This document shows, piece after piece, positions 1 to 6,560 of a stretch of 8,608 nt of DNA (position 1 is the first letter of the stretch; each line of letters starts with the position of its first letter). This DNA comes from an uncultured Pyrinomonas sp. Lineage in GTDB: Bacteria; Acidobacteriota; Blastocatellia; Pyrinomonadales; Pyrinomonadaceae. Below the pieces are notes generated by a model. It saw only the letters and a program-made list of their open reading frames with translations. It did no database searches and had not been told where the DNA came from. The stretch covers positions 1 to 8,608 of the forward strand of contig CAKZOF010000644.1 in assembly GCA_937135995.1 (NCBI GenBank). Reading direction: 5' to 3'. Both the position numbers and the translations under genes were made by a program.

Positions 1-1243
1 AACGACGTTCGAGTTCCTCGAGCGTCGGAAGATCGGCGTAGAGCGCCGCGAGCGATGGGTGCTCGCTCAAGAGGCGCGCGCGCGCCGGATCGGCTTGTAG
101 CTTGGGCGGAAGATCTTCGGGCATGATTTCGCTGCCGCGCGCGCGCAGCGCGGCGTACTCGATCGCCGATTCGAGTTCGCGGACGTTGCCCGGCCACGAG
201 TAAGAGATCAACAGGGCCTGCGCCGACGGGGAGAGGCGCAAGCGGCGCGCGCCCGCCGCCTCTATGCGACGGAGAAAATTTTCCGCCAGCAGCGGGATGT
301 CTTCGCGGCGCGCGCGCAAGGGTGGGACGCGAAGCGTGACGACGCTCAAACGGTAAAAGAGATCTTCGCGAAAACGGCCGGCCGAAACCTCTTTTTCCAG
401 ATCGCGATTGGTGGCGGCGACGACGCGCGCATCGACGCGAATGCTTCGCGCCGAGCCAACGCGCTTTATTTCGCCCGCTTGCAACGCACGCAAGAGTTTG
501 ACTTGCATGGCTGGACTCGTCTCGCCGATCTCGTCGAGAAAGAGGGTGCCGCCTTCGGCCTCTTCCCACAGCCCTTTGCGGTCGGCGACCGCGCCGGTGA
601 AGGCTCCTTTGACGTGTCCGAAGAGTTCCGCTTCGAGCAGCGTTTCGGTCAACGCGCCGCAATTGACGGCGACGAATGGTCCGCGCGCGCGTTCGCTGTG
701 TTCATGGATGGCGCGCGCCACAAGCTCCTTGCCCGTACCCGATTCGCCGACGATGAGCACGGTCGAGCGCGATGGGGCGGCGCGCGCGATCTCTTTGTAG
801 AGTTCGATCATCGCTGGCGTTCGCCCGACCAGCCCGGCACTCTGGCGCGAGGACGCTCCCGCATCTTTGCTGGCCCGTTCGGTCTCTGTTGCGCGTTCCA
901 GGGCGCGCCGCGCCGTAGCGACCACTTCCGTGACCTTGAAAGGCTTGGAGATGAAATCCCACGCCCCTTCGCGCGCCGCTTCCACGGCTGTTTCCAACGT
1001 GCCGAAGCCCGTGACGAGGATCACAGGGGCGCGTTGGCGCAGCGCGCGCAAGATGTCTAGCCCGGATTGCTCCGCTTCGAGGTTGATGTCGCTGACGACA
1101 AGATCGAACTCGATTCGATCAGCGAGGCTGAGGGCCTCGGCAGGCGTTTGTGCCGTTTCCACGACCCACCCCTGAGCCGCGAAGATTTCGCGCAACAGTT
1201 CGCACGAAGCGTGATCGTCATCTATGACGAGGATGCGTTTCAC
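1..1243 (-). CDS. Sigma-54-dependent NtrC-type response regulator (3' end outside the window)
   Basis: A phosphorylation-controlled activator of RNA polymerase-sigma-54; 414 codons are visible. Residues 1-115 are a receiver domain with an acidic pocket in VIDDD, phospho-acceptor Asp52 (SDINL), Thr78 (VTGF) and Lys100 (SKPF). Residues ~136-365 are an AAA+ domain: Walker A GESGTGKE (166-173), the sigma-54-contacting GAFTGA loop intact (213-218), Walker B LFLDEIG (234-240), arginine-finger region [13 protein letters not shown] (289-301) and WPGNVREL (350-357). The C-terminal Fis-type helix-turn-helix lies beyond base 1, so perhaps 40-60 residues are missing. The start is GTG at 1243, with a GAGGG Shine-Dalgarno about 8 nt upstream. 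An in-frame GTG nine codons earlier (1270) is less likely, because it falls at the predicted transcription start. It lies on the same strand as, and after, the kinase at 1625-3262, its probable partner. Family assignment is very sure; target genes are unknown. Confidence 0.95.
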   Translation of the reverse strand, partial: MKRILVIDDDHASCELLREIFAAQGWVVETAQTPAEALSLADRIEFDLVVSDINLEAEQSGLDILRALRQRAPVILVTGFGTLETAVEAAREGAWDFISKPFKVTEVVATARRALERATETERASKDAGASSRQSAGLVGRTPAMIELYKEIARAAPSRSTVLIVGESGTGKELVARAIHEHSERARGPFVAVNCGALTETLLEAELFGHVKGAFTGAVADRKGLWEEAEGGTLFLDEIGETSPAMQVKLLRALQAGEIKRVGSARSIRVDARVVAATNRDLEKEVSAGRFREDLFYRLSVVTLRVPPLRARREDIPLLAENFLRRIEAAGARRLRLSPSAQALLISYSWPGNVRELESAIEYAALRARGSEIMPEDLPPKLQADPARARLLSEHPSLAALYADLPTLEELERR

Positions 1244-1273
1244 GCCACTTGGCCCTCGAACATTCTTCACCTA

Positions 1274-1302
1274 ATCATACACTGCGTCCGGAATAGTGAA
1301 AA
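1274..1302 (-). promoter_or_regulatory. Candidate sigma-70 promoter of the response regulator
   Basis: On the minus strand a -35 box TTTTCA (1297-1302, 4/6 to TTGACA) and a -10 box TATGAT (1274-1279, 5/6 to TATAAT) are separated by exactly 17 nt. Transcription would begin near 1267, giving a leader of about 24 nt that contains the GAGGG ribosome site before the GTG at 1243. This fits the 381-nt gap behind the kinase and suggests that the regulator can be transcribed on its own. Confidence 0.45.
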
Positions 1303-1390
1303 CCCGTCGTTGCGCATAGGCGATTGTTGGAGTTTGGGCGGGGCTTGTGGCTGGCATCGGTGACGGTGCTTCCTTGGGCGTCGAGCGAGG

Positions 1391-1480
1391 CCTTCGCCCA
1401 TGCGAGCACAGAGGCGACGGCGATTGCTCTTGCAAGATTCACAAGGTTAGCTTCCGTCCATGAGAACACAGAGGCAAAGG
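1391..1480. repeat. Degenerate direct repeat, period 60 nt
   Basis: Positions 1391-1420 and 1451-1480 match at 23 of 30 bases with no gap at an offset of exactly 60. The best-kept core is ARCACAGAGGC (1405-1415 and 1465-1475). Weaker relatives of the core, GGGCACGGAG and GAGCACGGAG, occur at 1519-1528 and 1580-1589, again about 60 nt apart, and share GCACGGAGCGGC. The array is intergenic and looks like decayed repetitive DNA. Confidence 0.5.
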
Positions 1481-1624
1481 TTGGCGATGTGGTAGAGCAC
1501 AAGGCGGGCGGCGCGCTTGGGCACGGAGCGGCAGAGTGCCTACGCGTTGTCCAGCAGACTGTGCGCTTCGCGGCCAGACGAGCACGGAGCGGCGCTTTCA
1601 GCAAGCTCCGCGCAATGAAGAGTA

Positions 1625-3262
1625 TCATCCGGACGAAGCGGCGCGCGGAAAACGCAGGCGAAAGAGCGTGCCTCGTTGTGGCGCGGTTTCGACTTCGATT
1701 CGCCCACCGTGTTCGTGCACCACCTGTTGCACAATGAAGAGTCCTAACCCGGCGCCGCGCCCGCGCCCTTTGGTCGTGTAGAAAGGCTCGAAGATGTGCG
1801 ACCGGACATCTTCGGTCATTCCGCTTCCTGTGTCGGCGATCTCGACGACCACTTCTTCTGCCCCTTCGGCCCGCGTGCGCACGGTCAAGGTGCCGCCGTA
1901 AAGCATTGCATCGAGCGCGTTGTTGATCAGGTTGATCAAAGCTTGTTGTAAGCGGTCGGCGTCGCCAGCGACCAACGGTAGTTCCGCCGCGAATTCGGTT
2001 TGCAGCGTGATGTTGCGCGCTGCGAGCGCTGGAGCCGTCGCGTTGAGTATGCGTCGCACGAGCGCATTCAGATCGAGCGGCGCGAAGATGGGCGTCTCCG
2101 GTCGTGTGCGATCGAGCGTGTGGCGTACGATGCGTTCGATGCGTTCAATCTGTTCGCCGATGATGTCGAGCCGTGAAACGGCGCGCGGGTCAGCGAGCGA
2201 AGCGCGCAACAGTTGAACATGGCCGCTGATAAGGTTAAGCGGCGTGCCGACTTCGTGCGCAAACTGTGCGGCCGTCTGTCCGGCGGCTGCCAGCCGCTCC
2301 AGTTCAGTGATGCGGCGGGCGGTGCGCCACAGCTCGCGGTTGATTGCCTCGAGTTGTTCGTTTCGCTTTTGCAGTTCGAGCGTCGCTTCACGAACGCGCT
2401 CTTCGAGCAGTTGCTTGCGTTTCTCGCGCTCTTCGCTCATGGCGCGAATGCGCGCGATCATGCGGTTGAAGCCTTCCGATAGCTGGCCCAATTCGTCCGA
2501 AGCGCGCACGGGGGCGCGCGCCTCGAAGTCTCCGGCTTCGGCGCGCGCCATGGCCGCCAGCAACGCATCGATCGGGCGGTAGATCACTTGTCGAAAGAGC
2601 AGATAGGTCGAAAGCGTGATCAAGGCGATCGCCAGCAGCGAAATCCAGATGGCCGTCTGTCTGTAACGGACGGCGACCGACGGCGCATCGTCCAGCCTCT
2701 CGACCAATTCCACTGCGCCGCTGACGCGCCCGTCTTCGGTGATCGGCGCGAAGACGCGGTAGACCGAGCCGTCCTTTTCTGCCGGGCGCGCGCTGACCAC
2801 GCGCGAAGCCATTCCGCTGCGCAGCGAGTTCTTGGTCTCTTCCGGAATCTCTTCAGCGGGCGCGCTTCCGGCCGCCGCCGCCGTTTCGACGAAGACGCCG
2901 CCGACGCGCTGCCATATGCGCACGCTGATGATGCCAGGACGCGATCCGCGCACTAGCGTCGCCGCTTGCGCCATCTCGGCGGGATCGCGCGGCGCTGGCA
3001 TCTGGCTGATCTGTTGGGCCAGATTGATGGCCTGTAGTTCGGCCAGCATCTTCTGCTCTTCGCGCACGAGATCGGCTACGCGAGAGCTGATGACCAAAAA
3101 CATTGCTGCCAGCACGATCAGCGTGATGGCCGAAACGAGCAACGTCGTTTTGGTGTGCAGGCGGAGCGGACGCACAGCCCTTTTCGTCTCTTGCGGTGGA
3201 GTCGGCGCCGGAGCTTGCTCGCCCTTTGACACCGAACCCGTCGCGCTGCGCGCATCGATCAT
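1625..3262 (-). CDS. Membrane sensor histidine kinase (sensor, HAMP, HisKA, HATPase)
   Basis: A transmembrane histidine kinase of 545 aa, complete. A basic cytoplasmic N-terminus (1-38) is followed by TM1 (~41-60), an extracytoplasmic sensor of ~140 residues (61-202) that ends in a Cache-like strand pattern (VYRVFAPI...GAVELVE), TM2 (~203-223), HAMP (~224-277), a charged coiled coil (~278-325) and the HisKA domain with phospho-acceptor His336 in AHEVGTPLN. The ATPase domain carries the N box (LINLINNALDAM, 442-453), G1 DTGSGM (477-482), F box FEPFYTTKG (491-499) and G2 GAGLGLFIVQQ. All catalytic motifs are intact. The HEVGTPLN H-box resembles kinases that partner NtrC-type regulators, and such a regulator lies 381 nt downstream on the same strand. 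ATG at 3262 has a GAGG about 10 nt upstream. The signal sensed is unknown; the Cache reading is tentative. Confidence 0.94.
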   Translation of the reverse strand: MIDARSATGSVSKGEQAPAPTPPQETKRAVRPLRLHTKTTLLVSAITLIVLAAMFLVISSRVADLVREEQKMLAELQAINLAQQISQMPAPRDPAEMAQAATLVRGSRPGIISVRIWQRVGGVFVETAAAAGSAPAEEIPEETKNSLRSGMASRVVSARPAEKDGSVYRVFAPITEDGRVSGAVELVERLDDAPSVAVRYRQTAIWISLLAIALITLSTYLLFRQVIYRPIDALLAAMARAEAGDFEARAPVRASDELGQLSEGFNRMIARIRAMSEEREKRKQLLEERVREATLELQKRNEQLEAINRELWRTARRITELERLAAAGQTAAQFAHEVGTPLNLISGHVQLLRASLADPRAVSRLDIIGEQIERIERIVRHTLDRTRPETPIFAPLDLNALVRRILNATAPALAARNITLQTEFAAELPLVAGDADRLQQALINLINNALDAMLYGGTLTVRTRAEGAEEVVVEIADTGSGMTEDVRSHIFEPFYTTKGRGRGAGLGLFIVQQVVHEHGGRIEVETAPQRGTLFRLRFPRAASSG

Positions 3263-3589
3263 CTACACGAAACCTCGTCGCGAAAATAGGAGCTGTGCTC
3301 CACCGAAAAACGTTCGAGGACGCTTCTCAAAGCATAGCTCACCCTGCCTTCGCGCGCCACTCGTCATTGAGGCGAGCAAGAAAGGCAACGTGAAGAATCG
3401 GACGCGTTCGCTGGGTGGAACGGGATGAAAGACCGAAGTTCGTTTTTCGCTCGATTTCAACCGTCGCTGAACAATCGCCCTCGTAAAACCTCAACTGGTG
3501 CGCCTTCGGGCAAAGAGCGCGCGCACGTTCTTCGTGCTGAAACGGACGGACGGCGTGTCTTCGGTTGCTTCTCGCGGTCGGAGAACGCG

Positions 3590-3605
3590 ACCGCTGGCCA
3601 GCGGT
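3590..3605. repeat. Perfect 16-bp palindrome
   Basis: ACCGCTGGCCAGCGGT is identical to its own reverse complement. GACCGC at 3589-3594 can instead pair with GCGGTC at 3574-3579 (9-nt loop), so two mutually exclusive hairpins are possible. It lies in an intergenic region, 328 nt upstream of the kinase start and 84 nt past the small membrane gene. It could be an operator or part of a transcript end. Confidence 0.5.
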
Positions 3606-3615
3606 TGCTCGCGCG

Positions 3616-3638
3616 AAAAACGAAAAGCAGGGCTTTTC
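3616..3638 (-). terminator. Intrinsic terminator-like hairpin after the small membrane gene
   Basis: On the minus strand GAAAAGC, a 3-nt loop and GCTTTTC form a perfect 7-bp stem (3638-3622), followed by CG and then TTTTT (3620-3616). It lies about 50 nt past the stop of the 79-aa gene, where the export operon would be expected to end. The stem is AT-rich, so strength is uncertain. Confidence 0.5.
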
Positions 3639-3688
3639 CGCCGGAAGATCGTGAGGATCAGTTCCGAAGAAGTGCCGTTGTTCAAAGA

Positions 3689-3928
3689 TCACCGGCGGCG
3701 TTCGCCAGCGTTGGTCTCATTGAGCGAAACTTCGTTCGAAGAACTCTTCCCTTCGAGGTCGGCAAAGGCGACGACGAGCATCAGGACCGTCAAACCGAGC
3801 GTTGCCAAGACGTAGAGCAGGGCGATCTGCTCCATCCAGAGCAGCCCGACGACGATCGCCGTGGCCACTGCCACCCAGAGCAAAGTGATCTTCCTTCGCC
3901 GACTCTTTCCCCTTCTTGTCTGTACCAT
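3689..3928 (-). CDS. Small membrane protein with two TM segments, unknown function
   Basis: A 79-aa protein. A strongly basic N-terminus (residues 4-13, seven Arg/Lys) precedes two hydrophobic segments (~14-31 and ~35-56) separated by a very short WMEQ turn, and a polar, charged C-terminal tail (~57-79). By the positive-inside rule the N-terminus should be cytoplasmic and the molecule a hairpin in the inner membrane; this is inference. The ATG at 3928 is preceded by AAAGGAG about 12 nt upstream, a somewhat long spacing. It begins 42 nt after the stop of the polysaccharide export gene and is followed by a terminator-like hairpin, so it is probably the last gene of that operon. I do not recognise the family. 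The layout of charges and hydrophobic stretches is too orderly for a chance frame. Confidence 0.72.
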   Translation of the reverse strand: MVQTRRGKSRRRKITLLWVAVATAIVVGLLWMEQIALLYVLATLGLTVLMLVVAFADLEGKSSSNEVSLNETNAGERRR

Positions 3929-3970
3929 TCTGTCTTTTCGCTCCTTTGTGAAAGCTTCCGATTGCGGCCG

Positions 3971-5044
3971 CTAGTAGATGACGCGCAGCGGAAGCGTCGT
4001 GCTGAAGGCCGTGACCGTGTTGACTGCGCCGCCCAACAGCGTCTGCAAGATCGTCGATTTATTCACCGTCGCGCCCGGCACTTCGATTATGTCATAAGGT
4101 TGCAGCGCCATGTCCGGCGACTTCTGCTTGCGTATGTCGTTGAAATCGACTTTGATGATCTCCGGTTCGAGCGATCCGAGTTTGCGTCGATAGATCTTGA
4201 TCTCGCCGGGCTTGGCGTCTTTGCGCAAGCCTCCGACCATGGCGATGGCGGTCATGAGCGAGGTGTTGCCGCGCAGGTAAATGCCTTGCGGCGCGACCAC
4301 GGCGCCGGTGATGTAAACGGGGGCCGCCTCTTGCACGATCACGATGTCGCCCGGACGAATGATCGGATTGGCCTCTTGCTTGCCGAGCTTCAGGTCTTCG
4401 ATGCTGTAAACATCGAACGGAACACGGAATATGTCGTCGGTTCGCGTCTGCTTCTGTTCATGCTCGGCGATCATCCGCTCTTCTTCGGTCTCGGGACAAG
4501 TCAATGGTTCGGTGTGAAAGATCTGAATCGTCCCGCCGGCCTGTTCGGTGACGCCGCCAGCGCTGGCGAGCACTTCGAGCAACCTCACGCGACGCAGCAT
4601 CTGCACGCGCTGCGGCGCGCGCACGGCACCGTAAACGATGGCGGGCGATTTGCTCCGACGCTCGATGACGCGCACGCTCACCTGCGGGTCGCGCAAGTAG
4701 CGCGACAACTCTTGCGCGATCGCCTTGCGTACTTCGTTTCTGGTGCGGCATTTGACGTTGATCGGCTTTTCGACAAACGGGATCTCGATGTTGCCGTCCT
4801 CATCCACTTCGACTTGCCCGTTGAATTGTGGTTCGCCGAAGACGCGCACGTCGATGATGTCGCCGGGACCGAGTTTGTAGTACCGATTGGTGCCAGAACC
4901 GTCGAGCAAGCTCTCCACGCCTTCGCTGCCGACGCCGTTGGCAGACGAACCGCCTTGCGGCGCACCGATGCCCTGCGCGCGTAGCTCCGCCGTCAAGCCC
5001 GAAAGAACGGCAGCCAAGGCCAGCGCGATCAACTTCCAACGCAT
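3971..5044 (-). CDS. Polysaccharide export protein with two SLBB domains (Wza/OtnA-like)
   Basis: A 357-aa periplasmic or outer-membrane protein that exports capsule or exopolysaccharide. Residues 1-24 form a Sec signal peptide (MRWK, a hydrophobic stretch, then ending ELRAQ). Residues ~55-128 are the Poly_export domain (YYKLGPGDIIDVRVFGE, then DEDGNIEIPF). SLBB-type repeats follow at ~133-178 (AIVYGAVRAPQRVQM...LASAGGV) and ~241-288 (PVYITGAVVAPQGIYL...AIAMVGGL). A short linker, PYDIIEVPG, and a mildly hydrophobic tail (~328-357) follow; in Wza the equivalent tail makes the outer-membrane helix barrel. There is no lipobox cysteine, unlike Wza lipoproteins. The frame is open for 62 further codons upstream, but ATG 5044 is chosen for its signal peptide and its strong AGGAGG. 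The small membrane gene follows 42 nt downstream. No polymerase, chain-length regulator or exosortase is visible. Confidence 0.93.
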   Translation of the reverse strand: MRWKLIALALAAVLSGLTAELRAQGIGAPQGGSSANGVGSEGVESLLDGSGTNRYYKLGPGDIIDVRVFGEPQFNGQVEVDEDGNIEIPFVEKPINVKCRTRNEVRKAIAQELSRYLRDPQVSVRVIERRSKSPAIVYGAVRAPQRVQMLRRVRLLEVLASAGGVTEQAGGTIQIFHTEPLTCPETEEERMIAEHEQKQTRTDDIFRVPFDVYSIEDLKLGKQEANPIIRPGDIVIVQEAAPVYITGAVVAPQGIYLRGNTSLMTAIAMVGGLRKDAKPGEIKIYRRKLGSLEPEIIKVDFNDIRKQKSPDMALQPYDIIEVPGATVNKSTILQTLLGGAVNTVTAFSTTLPLRVIY

Positions 5045-5050
5045 TGCGAA

Positions 5051-5057
5051 ACCTCCT
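5051..5057 (-). promoter_or_regulatory. Strong Shine-Dalgarno fixing the export protein start
   Basis: AGGAGGT on the minus strand sits 6 nt before the ATG at 5044. It decides against the open upstream extension to 5230, which has no signal-peptide logic and would run through the divergent intergenic region. Confidence 0.8.
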
Positions 5058-5092
5058 GTTGATCCAGTGTCGCGATCGCTCGCAAGTTCAAG

Positions 5093-5105
5093 CCGCACCG
5101 TGCGG
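5093..5105. repeat. Short dyad in the divergent intergenic region
   Basis: CCGCACCGTGCGG is a 6-bp inverted repeat around a single central base. It lies 49 nt upstream of the export gene start, within its likely leader or promoter. It could be a repressor site or a small hairpin. No clear promoter was found on either strand of the 197-bp gap. Confidence 0.3.
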
Positions 5106-5241
5106 ACGGCGGCATCGTTCAACAACCGAAAATGATGGCACAAAAAGAAGAGGAAAACAAACGCCTGAAACCGTGATGAATCGCCGCATCTGAAGTAAAC
5201 TTTCGGTCGCTCCCGATGATTTAAAGGCACGGAGTGCAGAG

Positions 5242-6006
5242 ATGGGCGAATTCAGCGGACAAGTTGCCTTGGTGACGGGCGCGACCTCGGGAATCGGACG
5301 TGCCGTTGCCTTGCGGATGGCGCGCGAGGGCGCGCGGGTGGTCGGCGTCGGGCGACGTGAAGATGCTTTGCGCCGGTTGGAAGAAGAAGCTGCACGCAGT
5401 GGCGGCACGGTGCACGGAACGCGCGCCGACATCACCACCGATGCCGAAAGAGTGGTGCAGGAGACGGTCGCCGCGTTCGGCGCGCTCGATGTGCTCGTCA
5501 ACGCTGCCGGCATCATTTCCAACGGGACGATCGAGACGACCGCGCTCGAAGAGTGGGACCGTATGATGGAAGTCAACGTGCGCGCCGTTTTCCGACTGAT
5601 GCAAGTGGCCGTGCCGCACTTGGAACGGACGCGCGGCAACATCGTCAACGTCTCCAGCGTCACGGGGTTGCGCGCCTTTCCCGGCGTGCTCGCCTACTGC
5701 GTTTCCAAGGCTGCGCTGGACCAGCTGACGCGTTGCGCGGCGCTGGAACTGGCGCCCAAAGGGATTCGCGTCAACGCCGTCAATCCGGGCGTCGTGCGCA
5801 CCGATCTTCACCGGCGCGGCGGCATGAGCGATGAAGAGTACGCTGCGTTCCTCGAACGTTCCAAACAAACGCATCCGCTCGGGCGCGTCGGCGAGGCGGA
5901 CGAAGTGGCCGAGCTCGTGCTCTTTCTCGCCTCTCGCCGCGCGGCGTGGATCACAGGCGCGACCTATCCGATCGATGGCGGACGCTCGCAAACCTGCGCG
6001 CGATGA
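5242..6006 (+). CDS. Classical short-chain dehydrogenase/reductase (FabG-like)
   Basis: A complete 254-aa NAD(P)-dependent oxidoreductase with a Rossmann fold. The cofactor glycine motif is TGATSGIG (12-19), NAAG is at 87-90, the active-site Asn is 112 in VNV, and the catalytic triad is Ser139, Tyr152 and Lys156 (YCVSK), with the family-typical 13-residue Ser-Tyr spacing. NPGVVRTDL (181-189) and the C-terminal IDGG (244-247) are also present. Arg38-Arg39 after the second strand suggests NADP(H); this is inference. Length is normal for the family. The ATG at 5242 has GGAG 7 nt upstream. It is the only plus-strand gene, divergent from the export gene and convergent with the 93-aa gene, so it is transcribed alone. 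Substrate cannot be told from sequence: 3-oxoacyl-ACP, sugar and alcohol dehydrogenases share these motifs. Confidence 0.94.
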   Translation: MGEFSGQVALVTGATSGIGRAVALRMAREGARVVGVGRREDALRRLEEEAARSGGTVHGTRADITTDAERVVQETVAAFGALDVLVNAAGIISNGTIETTALEEWDRMMEVNVRAVFRLMQVAVPHLERTRGNIVNVSSVTGLRAFPGVLAYCVSKAALDQLTRCAALELAPKGIRVNAVNPGVVRTDLHRRGGMSDEEYAAFLERSKQTHPLGRVGEADEVAELVLFLASRRAAWITGATYPIDGGRSQTCAR

Positions 6007-6032
6007 AGCGAGCTGGAAACGACGGCAGCAAA

Positions 6033-6140
6033 GTCTCGAGGCTTGAAATACTTTTCGGAACGACCGGCCGCGCATGGTCGTTATGCGACTTGGCGCGCAG
6101 ATGCGTCTCGAGGCTTGAAATATTTTTCGGAACGACCGGC
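6033..6140. repeat. 36-bp direct repeat pair with a 36-nt spacer
   Basis: Copies at 6033-6068 and 6105-6140 are identical at 35 of 36 bases; the only difference is C at 6051 against T at 6123. The spacer at 6069-6104 is also 36 nt, so the period is exactly 72. The repeat starts GTCTCGAGGCTTGAAATA and ends CGGAACGACCGGC. The pair fills most of the 165-bp convergent gap between the dehydrogenase and the 93-aa gene. The geometry resembles a one-spacer CRISPR, but no cas gene or further copy is in view. AACGACC (6059-6065) can pair with GGTCGTT (6076-6082), so one copy extends into a hairpin with the spacer. Confidence 0.85.
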
Positions 6141-6171
6141 GGCAAAAAGCGGGGCCTCTTATTTCGCGCGA

Positions 6172-6453
6172 TCAACGTGCGGATTCGAACTCGGCTTCGG
6201 CGTGCTCGCCGCCGACGCCATCGAGCACGACGCGCCCGTTGGGCAGCACCTTGCGCACGCGAAAGGTGCGCTCGGCTCGGCTGCGCCCGGGCATCAGCTC
6301 AGCGCGAAAGGTCAACTGCTGACCGGGACGCGCCCAAACGTAGGCTTGTGCGTCGGCTCTCCGGCGCCTTCTCTTTTGGATCCAGAGGCCGAGACCGAGC
6401 GTGCCGACGGCGAGGGCGGCGCTTTTCAGAAGCAGTTTGGTACGACGTTGCAT
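6172..6453 (-). CDS. 93-aa membrane-anchored hypothetical protein
   Basis: Unrecognised. The chosen start, ATG 6453, gives a basic MQRRTK, a hydrophobic segment (~7-24, Ala/Leu/Gly rich), a dense basic stop-transfer cluster (KRRRRRR, 27-33 region) and a ~60-residue soluble domain. That domain has alternating hydrophobic residues suggesting beta strands (AYVWARPGQQLTFRAEL, then RTFRVRKVLPNGRVVLDGV). The placing of charges suggests an N-terminal anchor with the domain in the cytoplasm, or a signal-anchor of opposite topology. The Shine-Dalgarno is weak (GGTCGG). The same frame stays open upstream to 6690, but that extension overlaps the ferredoxin gene and is Arg/Ser/Ala noise. It lies 107 nt after the ferredoxin stop on the same strand and may be cotranscribed with it. 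Confidence 0.6.
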   Translation of the reverse strand: MQRRTKLLLKSAALAVGTLGLGLWIQKRRRRRADAQAYVWARPGQQLTFRAELMPGRSRAERTFRVRKVLPNGRVVLDGVGGEHAEAEFESAR

Positions 6454-6560
6454 CCGACCAAAAATGGCGAAGAGGTTGCGAACGAGATCCGCAGACCAAC
6501 GCCCGGCTGCTAGCGCGCGCCTCCGTCGCCACCGAAGCGAGGTCGCGACATCCGCCCGGC

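Larger units (their letters stand above)
1244..1624. other. Gene-free intergenic region between kinase and regulator
   Basis: No convincing gene lies in these 381 nt. They hold the regulator promoter at the left end and degenerate short repeats (1391-1589). A 117-codon minus-strand frame begins with an ATGA overlap on the kinase stop, but its product is rich in Ser, Thr, Cys and Arg, shows no domain, and runs through the repeats, so it is treated as non-coding. No strong terminator follows the kinase stop, so some read-through into the regulator is possible. Confidence 0.6.
3263..3688. other. Gene-free region between the small membrane protein and the kinase
   Basis: These 426 nt contain no supported gene. 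Long frames crossing the region on both strands give products rich in Arg, Ser, His and Phe without domains. It holds the terminator-like hairpin (3616-3638) and the palindrome (3590-3605). A short stem at 3289-3301 (GGAGC, 3-nt loop, GCTCC; TATTTT follows on the minus strand) sits just upstream of the kinase start. The kinase promoter must lie here, but no convincing -35/-10 pair was found. Confidence 0.55.

Noticed and set aside
1275..1628. 117-codon minus-strand frame whose ATG overlaps the kinase stop (ATGA)
   Set aside because: The overlap suggests coupling, but the product is Ser/Thr/Cys/Arg-rich without domains, runs through decayed repeats and covers the regulator promoter.
1762..1800. 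Near-identical ~30-nt stretch shared with 8400-8435
   Set aside because: Both encode the F box (FEPFYTTKG / FEPFFTTKG) of the two kinases, so it is protein conservation and not a DNA repeat.
3339..3692. 117-codon minus-strand frame starting GTG and overlapping the stop of the 79-aa gene
   Set aside because: Composition is that of a chance frame; it spans the terminator-like hairpin and the palindrome.
3425..4984. Long 519-codon plus-strand open frame
   Set aside because: It is the antisense shadow of the SLBB export gene and the small membrane gene; the product has no domain and is rich in Arg, His and Asp as GC-rich shadows usually are.
5133..5148. TGGCAC in the divergent region as a sigma-54 -24 element
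   Set aside because: The -12 half is missing: the bases at the right distance are AAG-rich with no GC.
5045..5230. 62-codon N-terminal extension of the export protein
   Set aside because: It would bury the signal peptide inside the protein and ignore the AGGAGG placed 6 nt before the ATG at 5044.
6033..6140. Calling the 36-bp repeats a CRISPR array
   Set aside because: There are only two repeats and one spacer, no cas gene, no leader and no typical repeat termini, so it is reported as a repeat only.
5951..6175. Minus-strand frame with a 24-residue internal repeat
   Set aside because: The repeat is just the 72-bp DNA period read in frame, and the frame overlaps the end of the dehydrogenase gene.
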